A stretch of DNA of 64,000 bases from Hyphomicrobium sp. MC1 (GTDB lineage Bacteria > Pseudomonadota > Alphaproteobacteria > Rhizobiales > Hyphomicrobiaceae). Location of the stretch: positions 2,046,001 through 2,110,000 of the forward strand of contig NC_015717.1 in NCBI RefSeq assembly GCF_000253295.1, read 5' to 3'. Of this stretch, positions 17,251 through 24,948 are shown piece after piece. Position 1 is the stretch's first letter. Each line of letters begins with the position of its first letter. Both the position numbers and the translations under genes were made by a program. The notes beneath the pieces were generated by a model, which searched no databases, was not told where the DNA came from, and worked only from the letters and a program-made list of their open reading frames with translations.

Positions 17251-17277
17251 GTCAGCAACTCACGAGGAATAGCGGCG

Positions 17278-17658
17278 TCAGCATTCGGCTTCGCTGACGG
17301 AGATGACGACGCCGGAATGTACCGACTTAAGCTGACGGACATCATCAAGCGCTTCCGCCCAGACATTGCAGGGTCCGGCTAAACGGATTTCACCGCGTGT
17401 CCGCGATAGCGGCGTTGGACCGAAGCCGATAGAAATTGCGTCGCCTTCCGGCCAAAAAACAATGTCACCGGCTTTGACGGTGACACGGGCATCAGGCTCG
17501 GCTGCTGAACTGACCGGAGCGTCGAAATAGATTTCGCCGCCCCAAGTCCGCGCCGCAGACTCGATGGGCAGTGCGGCCCATATCCGTTCGGCGGTGGGCG
17601 TGTCGAGCAGCCTTGCGCGAATGGCAACACTCCCGGCCCGGATCACGATCTTTCGCAT
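17278..17658 (-). CDS. cyclophilin-like fold protein (TM1367/DUF369-type)
   Basis: Started at ATG 17658, where the family sequence begins (MRKIVIRAGSVAIRARL), giving 126 residues; a longer frame reaches 17727 without family features. TPTAERIWAALPIES, ARTWGGEIYFDAPV and GDIVFWPEGDAISIGFGPTPLS are recognisable for the cyclophilin-like TM1367 family. These proteins share the fold but not the prolyl isomerase site, and their function is unknown. It lies 27 bases upstream of the FMN dehydrogenase gene in the same direction, so they may be cotranscribed. Confidence 0.72.
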   Translation of the reverse strand: MRKIVIRAGSVAIRARLLDTPTAERIWAALPIESAARTWGGEIYFDAPVSSAAEPDARVTVKAGDIVFWPEGDAISIGFGPTPLSRTRGEIRLAGPCNVWAEALDDVRQLKSVHSGVVISVSEAEC

Positions 17659-17895
17659 ACCGCACAAATCCCGATCAGCGCTTCGCGACCGGGACGAGAA
17701 TACGGCCGCAATGGGGAAGTCTCTCATCGAGAACCGTCGCCATCAAGCTTTTTACGGGTCTCGAAAGCGAACATAATGTCCTGCGCGCATGAAAATCGCG
17801 CAGGATTTGCCGTTTGCGCAGCGCAATGTGGTTATTGCGATTGCGAAAGACGGCCGCGCCTGACGTCATTTGGCAACGGCCGAATTGCAATGCGA

Positions 17896-19146
17896 TCACT
17901 TCGGCGCGGGTCCGAACACCAGCGAGGTGTTCAAGCCGCCGAACGCGAGCGAGTTCGACATCGTATAGCCGAGCTTCATTTCGCGGCCGACGTTCGGGAT
18001 ATAGTCGAGATCGCAGCCTTCGCCGGGCTCATCGAGACCAATAGTCGGCGGCGCCCAGTTTTCGCGCATCGCCATGATCGTCGCGACGGCTTCGATACCG
18101 CCGCCCGCACCGAGCGGATGGCCGTGCATCGACTTCGTCGACGAAATGGCGAGCTTGTAGGCGTAATCGCCGAAGACGTTCTTGATCGCCTTCGTCTCGT
18201 TGAGATCGTTGTCGGCGGTCGCTGTGCCGTGCGCGTTCAGATAGTCAATCTGCTCGGGCGTGATGCCGGCATCTGCGAGCGCATCCTTCATGGCAACGCT
18301 CGGGCCTTCGACGGTCGGCTTCACCATGTCCTGGCTGTCGGACGCCATGCCATAGCCGCAGAGTTCGGCGAGGATCGTCGCGCCGCGGGCCTGGGCATGT
18401 TCGAGGCTTTCGAGCACGAGAACGCCCGCGCCATCGGCGAGAACCGTACCGTTACGCTTCTTCGCGAACGGGAAGCAGCCTTCGGGGGAGAGCACGTGCA
18501 GCGCCTGCCAGGCTTTCATCGTGCCGTAGTTGATGACGGATTCCGATGCTCCGACGAGTGCGACGTCGACCATGCCGTCACGAATGTAATCGCGACCGAT
18601 GCCGATCGCGTGCGTCGCCGTCGAGCAGGCCGAGCAGGTTGCGAATGTCGGACCTTTGACGCCGAATTCGATGCCAACGTGGGCCGCAGCCGACGAACCG
18701 ATGATACGCAGAAGCGTCAGCGGATGCGTTGCGCGCTTGTTATGAATGAAGAGATCGCGATAGGCGGTCTCAAACGTCGTCAGACCGCCGGCGCCCGAAC
18801 CGATGATGCACGCCGCGCGATACGGATCGACGAGCGGCATTTCGAGGCCTGCCATCTTCACGGCTTCATCCGCAGCAGCGGCGGCGAACCAGGAATAGCG
18901 GTCAGCGAGGGTGATGATCCGGTCGCGCTTGAAGTGCTTCAGGCGCTGCTTGGGATCGAATCCTTTGATCTGAGCGGCGATCAGAATTTTGAGATCGTCG
19001 ACTGGAAAGCCTTCCAGTTCACTGACACCCGATTTGCCGGCCTTAATGCCAGCCCAGAAATCGGGAACGTTCTGCCCGATCGGAGTTACGACTCCGAGAC
19101 CCGTGACGACGACACGGCGTCCCGGCTTACTATTCGACATCATCAA
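17896..19146 (-). CDS. beta-ketoacyl-ACP synthase II family protein (NodE/FabF-like)
   Basis: A 416-residue condensing enzyme. The thiolase fold carries the nucleophile in TCSACSTATHAIG near residue 170, the first histidine in NAHGTATADNDLNET and the second in STKSMHGHPLGAGGG, so the Cys-His-His triad is complete. GNAs to FabF are extended by specific regions seen in NodE-like enzymes. It extends an acyl chain carried on ACP using malonyl-ACP in the cytoplasm. The gene follows a dedicated acyl carrier protein gene by 89 bases, which suggests a private acyl-chain pathway, such as a special lipid, beside general fatty acid synthesis. Three ATG codons stand at the start; the first is used here. 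Confidence 0.88.
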   Translation of the reverse strand: MMMSNSKPGRRVVVTGLGVVTPIGQNVPDFWAGIKAGKSGVSELEGFPVDDLKILIAAQIKGFDPKQRLKHFKRDRIITLADRYSWFAAAAADEAVKMAGLEMPLVDPYRAACIIGSGAGGLTTFETAYRDLFIHNKRATHPLTLLRIIGSSAAAHVGIEFGVKGPTFATCSACSTATHAIGIGRDYIRDGMVDVALVGASESVINYGTMKAWQALHVLSPEGCFPFAKKRNGTVLADGAGVLVLESLEHAQARGATILAELCGYGMASDSQDMVKPTVEGPSVAMKDALADAGITPEQIDYLNAHGTATADNDLNETKAIKNVFGDYAYKLAISSTKSMHGHPLGAGGGIEAVATIMAMRENWAPPTIGLDEPGEGCDLDYIPNVGREMKLGYTMSNSLAFGGLNTSLVFGPAPK

Positions 19147-19169
19147 TCTTTCTTGCCTAGCGAATGCGC

Positions 19170-19192
19170 GGAAACCCCCGGTAGGGGGTTCC
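19170..19192. promoter_or_regulatory. intercistronic hairpin between acp and ketosynthase
   Basis: GGAAACCCCC (19170-19179) pairs with GGGGGTTCC (19184-19192) around GGTA, with one bulged A. It lies in the 89-base gap between the carrier and synthase genes, where it could stabilise the acp message or reduce read-through. There is no T run after it. Confidence 0.4.
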
Positions 19193-19235
19193 GGCCTTCA
19201 CATATTTAATTTCGACAGAAGATCGCTCGCGGCCA

Positions 19236-19505
19236 TCAAGCCTTGGCTGCGGAAGCCTGCTTTTCGGCAATCAACGACTTCACGCGATCAACGACTGAGC
19301 CGACAGTCTTGAACGCTTCGACTTCTTCATTGGCGTTGTATGGGATCTCAATCCCGAAGCCATCTTCAATGTCGAAAACGATCATAGCAAGATCAAGTGA
19401 CTCGATCTTGAGATCTGTAAGCTGGGTGTCGAGCGAGATATCGTCGCGCGGCTCCTTCATATGCTTCTTGAGGATTTCAATAACCTTAGTCGCGACTTCG
19501 TCCAT
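19236..19505 (-). CDS. acyl carrier protein (NodF-like)
   Basis: An 89-residue acidic protein, started at ATG 19505 because GGGAGAGG lies 3-10 bases upstream. The phosphopantetheine serine is in LKIESLDLAMIVFDIEDGFG, and the following EIPYNANEEVEAFKTVGSVVDRV resembles NodF more than housekeeping AcpP. It would carry the growing acyl chain for the adjacent ketosynthase. Housekeeping AcpP, which is usually encoded near fabD-fabG-fabF, is not in this window. Confidence 0.85.
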   Translation of the reverse strand: MDEVATKVIEILKKHMKEPRDDISLDTQLTDLKIESLDLAMIVFDIEDGFGIEIPYNANEEVEAFKTVGSVVDRVKSLIAEKQASAAKA

Positions 19506-19836
19506 CGGCCTCTCCCACCCTCGCAATCCCTGCGACGGGCCAGTTTTGCTTGGCATCTACTAAATCAAGAGCCCTTGATCAGCAAGCGGGGGGGTCACTT
19601 ATCCTTAAACAACCGCGAAGTCTAGGTACGGACCGTCGCGCTTGCCCCCTCGTCGCCGACCTCGACCGCTCGCTGCCTCATCGACAGGTGTTTACATGAG
19701 CGATCAAGCGCTAGCGTTGGCCGCCGAAAATTGTCTAATATTCGCGCGTCCCTTGCTGGTTACTGCACGGTTTAAGACATCTTCAGCGAAGGTCAACGCG
19801 ATCCGGATAAAATAAAATCGAGTGACCGGACAGACC
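19506..19836. promoter_or_regulatory. divergent region between acp and fadD
   Basis: About 330 bases containing the two outward promoters. The clearest dyad is ATCAAG-AGCC-CTTGAT at 19564-19579, about 60 bases before the acp start. The palindrome seen upstream of fadE does not recur here. I found no gene. Confidence 0.35.
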
Positions 19837-21561
19837 ATGACAGCAGAAGCCACCTCACCTGTGTCCCAGATGTCGCCCCGGTGGGTCGATCATTACCCGG
19901 CAGGCATCGATTGGCGCATGCCAATCCCCAAGGGGACCGTGCCCGGACTGCTGGACGAGGCTGCTGCCCGCTATCCGCAAAACCCCGCTATCGGCTTTCT
20001 GGGCCGCTCCACGTCCTATTCGGATCTAGCGGCCGAGGTCGACCGTGTGGCTGCCGGCTTGCAACGGATCGGAGTAAAACGGGGCACCAAAGTCGGGCTT
20101 TTTCTGCCAAATACCCCGACTTTTATTGTGTATTATTTTGGGATACTCAAAGCGGGTGGAACCGTCGTCAACTTCAATCCTCTTTATACTGTCGAAGAGC
20201 TGACGTTCCAGGCCAGGGACAGCGAGACGGAGATCATGGTTACCCATGATCTGGCTCTGCTGTTCACCAAGATCGAGGCTTTGCTGCAGGCGAGCGTCAT
20301 TTCGCGCGCCGTCGTCGTGCCGTTCGCCAGCGTGCTTTCGCCGCTGAAATCTGTGCTGTTCCGGATTTTCAAGCGCAAGGACATCGCCAACGTCACACGC
20401 TCGCCAAGTGCGGCGCGGGTGGTCGATGGCCTCGAGCTGGCCGCGACGCGAACTCCGTTTTCGTCGGTTGCCATCGATCCCGACAATGATATCGCCGTTC
20501 TGCAGTACACCGGCGGCACGACCGGCACGCCCAAGGGCGCCATGCTCACGCACGCCAACATCGTCGCCAATACGAAGCAGGTCGTGGCCTGGGGCACGGT
20601 CCTGAAGCCCGGCGAGGAGTGCGTGCTGGGCGCCCTGCCGCTGTTTCACGTGTTCGCCATGACGGTCGTCATGACGGTCGGCATCGAGCTGGCAGCGAAA
20701 ATCGTGCTCATTCCCCGCTTCCAGCTGATCGAGACGCTGAAGCTGATCAACAGCGAAAAGCCGACGATGATGCCAGTCGTGCCGACGATTCTGACGGCGA
20801 TGCTCAATTTCGAGCACATCAAATCGTACAATCTTTCGTCGCTCAAATTCTGCCTTTCGGGCGGCGCACCGCTGCCGCTTGAGACGAAACTCAAATTCGA
20901 GGCGATGGCGGCCGGCTCGACAAAGGTCGTGGAAGGCTACGGGCTTTCCGAGACGTCGCCGGTCCTGACGGCCAATCCGCTGGACGGCGAGCCGGTTTCG
21001 GGCTCCATCGGCATGCCGCTTCCAGGCACCATGATTTCGCTGCGAAGTCTGGATGACCCGACGAAAGAGGTTGCGCAGGGCGAGCGCGGCGAACTTTGCG
21101 CCAAAGGGCCGCAGGTCATGAAGGGCTACTGGAAGCGCCCGGAGGAAACCGCGAAGCAGTTCGTCGGCGACTTTTTGCGAACCGGCGACGTCGCGGTGAT
21201 GGACGAGAACGGCTATTTCGCCATCGTCGACCGCATCAAGGATCTCATCATCTGCTCGGGCTTCAACGTTTATCCGCGGCGCGTGGAGGAGGCGATTTAT
21301 GCGCACCCGGCCGTCGAAGAAGTGACCGTCATCGGCGTTCCCGACCCCTACCGCGGCGAAGCGCCGAAGGCGTTCGTCAAATTGAAGGCCGGTATGACGG
21401 CGACGGCACCGGAGATGCTCGAATTCCTGAAAGCCAAAATCTCGAAGATCGAAATGCCAGCGGCTATTGAGTTCCGCGACAGCCTGCCGAAGACCATGAT
21501 CGGCAAGCTGTCCAAGAAAGAGTTGACCGCCGAGGAAGCCCAGCGCGGCAAATCGGCATGA
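19837..21561 (+). CDS. fadD: long-chain fatty acid-CoA ligase
   Basis: A 574-residue acyl-adenylate synthetase. The AMP-binding P-loop is YTGGTTGTPKGAML, the A8-like motif GYGLSETSPV, and the C-terminal domain shows FLRTGDVAVMDENGYFAIVDR, DLIICSGFNVYPRRVEE and the catalytic lysine region LPKTMIGKLSKKEL. It converts fatty acids to acyl-CoA at the inner membrane with ATP, feeding the beta-oxidation genes encoded 2-10 kb away. A GTG at 19822 would add five residues. Its stop overlaps the start of a MerR-type regulator (ATGA at 21558), so the two are translationally coupled. Confidence 0.93.
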   Translation: MTAEATSPVSQMSPRWVDHYPAGIDWRMPIPKGTVPGLLDEAAARYPQNPAIGFLGRSTSYSDLAAEVDRVAAGLQRIGVKRGTKVGLFLPNTPTFIVYYFGILKAGGTVVNFNPLYTVEELTFQARDSETEIMVTHDLALLFTKIEALLQASVISRAVVVPFASVLSPLKSVLFRIFKRKDIANVTRSPSAARVVDGLELAATRTPFSSVAIDPDNDIAVLQYTGGTTGTPKGAMLTHANIVANTKQVVAWGTVLKPGEECVLGALPLFHVFAMTVVMTVGIELAAKIVLIPRFQLIETLKLINSEKPTMMPVVPTILTAMLNFEHIKSYNLSSLKFCLSGGAPLPLETKLKFEAMAAGSTKVVEGYGLSETSPVLTANPLDGEPVSGSIGMPLPGTMISLRSLDDPTKEVAQGERGELCAKGPQVMKGYWKRPEETAKQFVGDFLRTGDVAVMDENGYFAIVDRIKDLIICSGFNVYPRRVEEAIYAHPAVEEVTVIGVPDPYRGEAPKAFVKLKAGMTATAPEMLEFLKAKISKIEMPAAIEFRDSLPKTMIGKLSKKELTAEEAQRGKSA

Positions 21562-21998
21562 CGGTCAAAACCGCTCCGCTCGCGCGCCCCGAAGCGCCCC
21601 AACGCGAGAAGCCGCGCGATGCCACGGCCTATTCGATTTCGGCGCTGGCGAAGGAATTCGGAATCACGACGCGCACCATCCGCTTTTACGAGAGCCGCGG
21701 CTTGATCTCACCGCAGCGGATCGGCACGACGCGGAAATATTCCAAGCGCGACCGGGCGCGGCTTATTCTTATCCTGCGCGGTCGAAACCTCGGGTTCACT
21801 GTTGAAGACGTCAGCGAATATCTGTCGCTTTACGATTCCGATCCTGCGCAATTGGCGCAGACGCGATTGCTGCTCGACAAGGTGACGGCCGCGATCGACG
21901 ATCTTGAGACAAAACGGCGCGACATCGAGCGGTCGCTGGCCGATCTCAACGAAATCCGCGCGCGTTGCGATGCGCACCTGAAAGCGCGCGAGCGTTAG
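21558..21998 (+). CDS. MerR-family transcriptional regulator (LiuR-like)
   Basis: A 146-residue regulator with a winged helix at about residues 25-95 (YSISALAKEFGITTRTIRFY, ESRGLISPQRIGTTRKYSK) and a C-terminal dimerisation coiled coil (LLLDKVTAAIDDLETKRRDIERSLADLNEIR). It lacks the metal-binding cysteines of MerR or CueR at the end, as expected for the LiuR branch that responds to acyl-CoA compounds. Coupling to fadD implies control of fatty acid or branched-chain degradation; the palindrome in front of fadE at 29543 is a plausible target. Both of these points are inference. Confidence 0.8.
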   Translation: MTVKTAPLARPEAPQREKPRDATAYSISALAKEFGITTRTIRFYESRGLISPQRIGTTRKYSKRDRARLILILRGRNLGFTVEDVSEYLSLYDSDPAQLAQTRLLLDKVTAAIDDLETKRRDIERSLADLNEIRARCDAHLKARER

Positions 21999-22098
21999 AT
22001 TCTCGTTGTCGCGGGTGGCCTGGTTTAGGCCGATGATGCATTCCGACGCTCGTGCGGATGCCCGATGGATTGGTTGCGGAGCTACCGAGCCCGCGGCG

Positions 22099-23412
22099 CT
22101 AGCGATAAAGGTCCGCACGGGTTGGCGGGAGCATGGGCGTGCGTTTCGCTGACTTCGACGCGAGCGTCTGGAACAGCCGCAGCGTGCCGCGCGAAAACGC
22201 GAGGCTGACGCCTGCGAGATACGCGACCCAGATACGATACTTCTCTTCACCCACGTACTGAATCGCCTGGTCCTTGTTTTCCGTCAGGCGCTCGCACCAG
22301 AGCTGGCACGTGCGCGCGTAATGCAGCCGCCAGCCTTCGACGTCGTGCACTTCGAAGCCCGCGCGCTCCATGGCGGAGATCGAGTGGCCGATGTCGTCCA
22401 GTTCGCCGCCGGGAAAGATGTATTTGGCGATGGCCTTCTTCTCCGGTCGCATGCGACCTTTGAAGAAGCCCGGCTTGTGCTTCGGCGCACGGCGCGAAAT
22501 GGCATGATTGAGGAACAGGCCGTCGTCGCTCAAAAGCGAGCGCACCTTCTGCATATACGTCGGGATGTTCTTAAGTCCGATATGCTCGTACATGCCGATG
22601 GAGGCGATCTTGTCGAACTTGCCGGTCAGCTTCGAATAGTCCGACAGTTCGAACGTCACGCGGTCGGCAATGCCGAGACGCTTGGCCTTGTCACGTGCGA
22701 ACGCAAGCTGCTCTTCCGAAAGCGTCACGCCATGTGCGGTGACGCCGAAGTTCTGCACGGCATGACACAGCAGGCCACCCCAGCCCGCGCCGATGTCGAG
22801 CATTCTGTCGCCGGGCTTCAGACGCAGCTTCCGGCAGATCATCTCCAGCTTGTCGTGCTGGGCCTGTGCGATGTCGTTCGACCAATCCGTATAGTAGGCG
22901 CACGAGTAGACCATCTCGGGATCGAGAAAGAGCGCGTAGAAATCGTTCGACAGGTCGTAGTGAAATTGAATGTAGGCCTTGTTGTCGGCGGTCTTGCGGT
23001 TCTTGCCGGTAATTTCGCCCTCAAAGCCGTGTGCGTCACGTGCCTCCGATGGTTTCGCGAACAGGAACGGCGAGAGTTTCAGTGCGAGGCTCGCGATCTC
23101 GCCGGGCTTCAGCTTCACGCCCTTGCGGCCGTCCTGTAGGCCCTTGCCGAAATCGACGAGCGTGCCGCCGGAAAAGTCGATGCCCTTCTCGACGTATTGG
23201 CGAATGATGGAATCGAGCGATGGGCGGCGCAGGATCGCGCCGATCACGCCAGGGTCGCGGATCGAGATTTCGAAGTTCGATTGCGGCGCTTTGCTGAGCG
23301 GCAGGCGCGTGCCGTCCCACAGCCGCACCCAGCCATCGACGTCCAGACGCTCCGCCAGACTGCGAACGAGCGCGCGCGCCGCTTCGAGTTGCCTATCGTC
23401 TTTCGCGCCCAT
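22099..23412 (-). CDS. cfa: cyclopropane-fatty-acyl-phospholipid synthase family methyltransferase
   Basis: A 437-residue protein; ATG 23412 is chosen for the GGGAAGGGA ribosome site just before it. The SAM-binding motif is MLDIGAGWGGLLCHAV, preceded by IQFHYDLSNDFYALFLDPEMVYSCAYY and followed by VTLSEEQLAFARDKAKRLG and GMYEHIGLKN, all diagnostic of Cfa. It adds a methylene bridge to unsaturated acyl chains of membrane phospholipids. It follows fadI in the same direction with an 85-base gap, so it could be the last gene of that operon. Confidence 0.92.
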   Translation of the reverse strand: MGAKDDRQLEAARALVRSLAERLDVDGWVRLWDGTRLPLSKAPQSNFEISIRDPGVIGAILRRPSLDSIIRQYVEKGIDFSGGTLVDFGKGLQDGRKGVKLKPGEIASLALKLSPFLFAKPSEARDAHGFEGEITGKNRKTADNKAYIQFHYDLSNDFYALFLDPEMVYSCAYYTDWSNDIAQAQHDKLEMICRKLRLKPGDRMLDIGAGWGGLLCHAVQNFGVTAHGVTLSEEQLAFARDKAKRLGIADRVTFELSDYSKLTGKFDKIASIGMYEHIGLKNIPTYMQKVRSLLSDDGLFLNHAISRRAPKHKPGFFKGRMRPEKKAIAKYIFPGGELDDIGHSISAMERAGFEVHDVEGWRLHYARTCQLWCERLTENKDQAIQYVGEEKYRIWVAYLAGVSLAFSRGTLRLFQTLASKSAKRTPMLPPTRADLYR

Positions 23413-23497
23413 ACGTCCCTTCCCTCGCCGCCAGTAACCGCGAGGGACATAGCGCATCGGGGCGCGAGAGTCTTCCCGACTCGTCCTGTTCAGGGCC

Positions 23498-24799
23498 TCA
23501 GGCGGCCTGAGCCTCGATGGTCATTGGGGATTCCATGATCGCCGTCACGCCCATGCCGCCAGCCGTGCAGACCGAAATGAGCCCGCGGCCGCCTTTGGTC
23601 GACAACAGCTTAGCGAGGTTGGCCACGATCCGGGCGCCGGTCGCGGCGAACGGGTGGCCAAATGCGAGCGACGAACCTTTGACGTTGAGCTTCGAGCGGT
23701 CGATCGAGCCGAGCGGCGCGTCCTTGCCCATATGCTGCTTGCAGTAAACGGGATCTTCCCACGCCTTCAGCGTGCACAGCACCTGCGCGGCGAAGGCTTC
23801 GTGCAGTTCGTAGAAGTCGAAATCTTGAAGTGTGAGGCCTGCCCGGTCGAGCATCTTCGAGACCGCAATGGTCGGCGCCATGAGCAGGCCGTCGCCGCCG
23901 ACGAAATTATTCGCGACATGCTGCCCGTAGGTGATGTAGGCCTGGATCGGCAGATTGCGCGCTTTCGCCCATTCTTCGGACGCGAGCAGAACGCTTGCCG
24001 CGCCGTCTGTCAGCGGTGTCGAGTTACCGGCCGTCAGCGTGCCGCGATCCGATTTCTCGAAGGCGTTTTTCAGCGATGCGAGCTTTTCGAGTGTGATGTC
24101 CGGGCGCAGGTTATTGTCGCGATAGACGCCCGCGAAGGGAATGACGAGGTCATCCATGTAGCCTTCGTCGTAGGCGGCGGCGCCCTTCCGGTGGCTTTCG
24201 AACGCGAGCTGATCCTGGTCGGCGCGCGGAATATGCCATTCCTGCGCCATCAGTTCGCAATGCTGACCCATCGACAAGCCCGTACGGGGCTCGGAGACGG
24301 CGGGTGGCTGCGGCGCAAGCTCGGCAGGCGCCAGGCCTTTGAAGGCCTTGAGCTTGTCCATTGCCGACTTACCCTGCTGGGCTTCGATGAGGCGTTTGGA
24401 AAATTTCTTCGTGAAGACGATCGGTGCGTCCGACGTCGTGTCGGAGCCGACGGAAATAGCGCTTTCGATTTCGCCGGTTGCGATCTTGGCCGCCGACATC
24501 AGCGCCGATTGCAGCGACGTTCCGCACGCCTGGATCAGCGTGACGCCAGGTGTCGAAGGAGCGAGCTTAGTCGAGAGCACCGCTTCGCGCGCGAGGTTGA
24601 AATCCTTCGAGTGCGTGACGACCGCGCCGCCGACGACTTCGTCGATGTGCTGGCCCTTGAGGCCATAGCGGTCGACCAATCCGTTCAATGCGCCCGCCAT
24701 CATGTCGAGGTTCGACTGGTCGGCGTAAAACGTGTTCGAACGGCAGAACGGAATGCGAGTACCGCCGATCACCGCAACGCGCCGAAGTTCTCTTGCCAT
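23498..24799 (-). CDS. fadI: acetyl-CoA C-acyltransferase (3-ketoacyl-CoA thiolase)
   Basis: A 433-residue thiolase started at ATG 24799, after a GGAG. The acylated cysteine is in LIQACGTSLQSAL near residue 90, the histidine in GHPFAATGARIVANL and the second cysteine in SVCTAGGMGV. The length and the CLKAWEDP-type loop fit the FadI subtype, which pairs with FadJ. It performs the last step of beta-oxidation, releasing acetyl-CoA. It lies downstream of fadJ across a spacer that contains two GC-rich palindromes. Confidence 0.92.
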   Translation of the reverse strand: MARELRRVAVIGGTRIPFCRSNTFYADQSNLDMMAGALNGLVDRYGLKGQHIDEVVGGAVVTHSKDFNLAREAVLSTKLAPSTPGVTLIQACGTSLQSALMSAAKIATGEIESAISVGSDTTSDAPIVFTKKFSKRLIEAQQGKSAMDKLKAFKGLAPAELAPQPPAVSEPRTGLSMGQHCELMAQEWHIPRADQDQLAFESHRKGAAAYDEGYMDDLVIPFAGVYRDNNLRPDITLEKLASLKNAFEKSDRGTLTAGNSTPLTDGAASVLLASEEWAKARNLPIQAYITYGQHVANNFVGGDGLLMAPTIAVSKMLDRAGLTLQDFDFYELHEAFAAQVLCTLKAWEDPVYCKQHMGKDAPLGSIDRSKLNVKGSSLAFGHPFAATGARIVANLAKLLSTKGGRGLISVCTAGGMGVTAIMESPMTIEAQAA

Positions 24800-24815
24800 C
24801 AGTGTCTCCGTCAAT

Positions 24816-24931
24816 CCCCCTCCCCTCGACGGGGAGGGGTTAGAGGTGGGGTGATAATTTTCGCGATGAATGAGGTATCGCGGTTCGTCGGGTACCCCCA
24901 CCCCAGCCCCCCTCCCCGCAAGTGGGAGGGG
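24816..24931. repeat. pair of GC-rich palindromes in the fadJ-fadI spacer
   Basis: CCCCTCCCC-TCGAC-GGGGAGGGG (24817-24839) is a perfect 9-bp dyad. A second, CCCCTCCC-CGCAAGT-GGGAGGGG (24909-24931), carries the same arm sequence 70 bases on. Such C4TC3 palindromes are common intergenic elements in Hyphomicrobiales. Inside an operon they may shift message stability between fadJ and fadI. Confidence 0.7.
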
Positions 24932-24948
24932 TCAAGTGGGGAAATTCG

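Noticed and set aside
17776..19209. 477-codon open frame on the plus strand
   Set aside because: Antisense to the ketosynthase gene; no ribosome site or motif.
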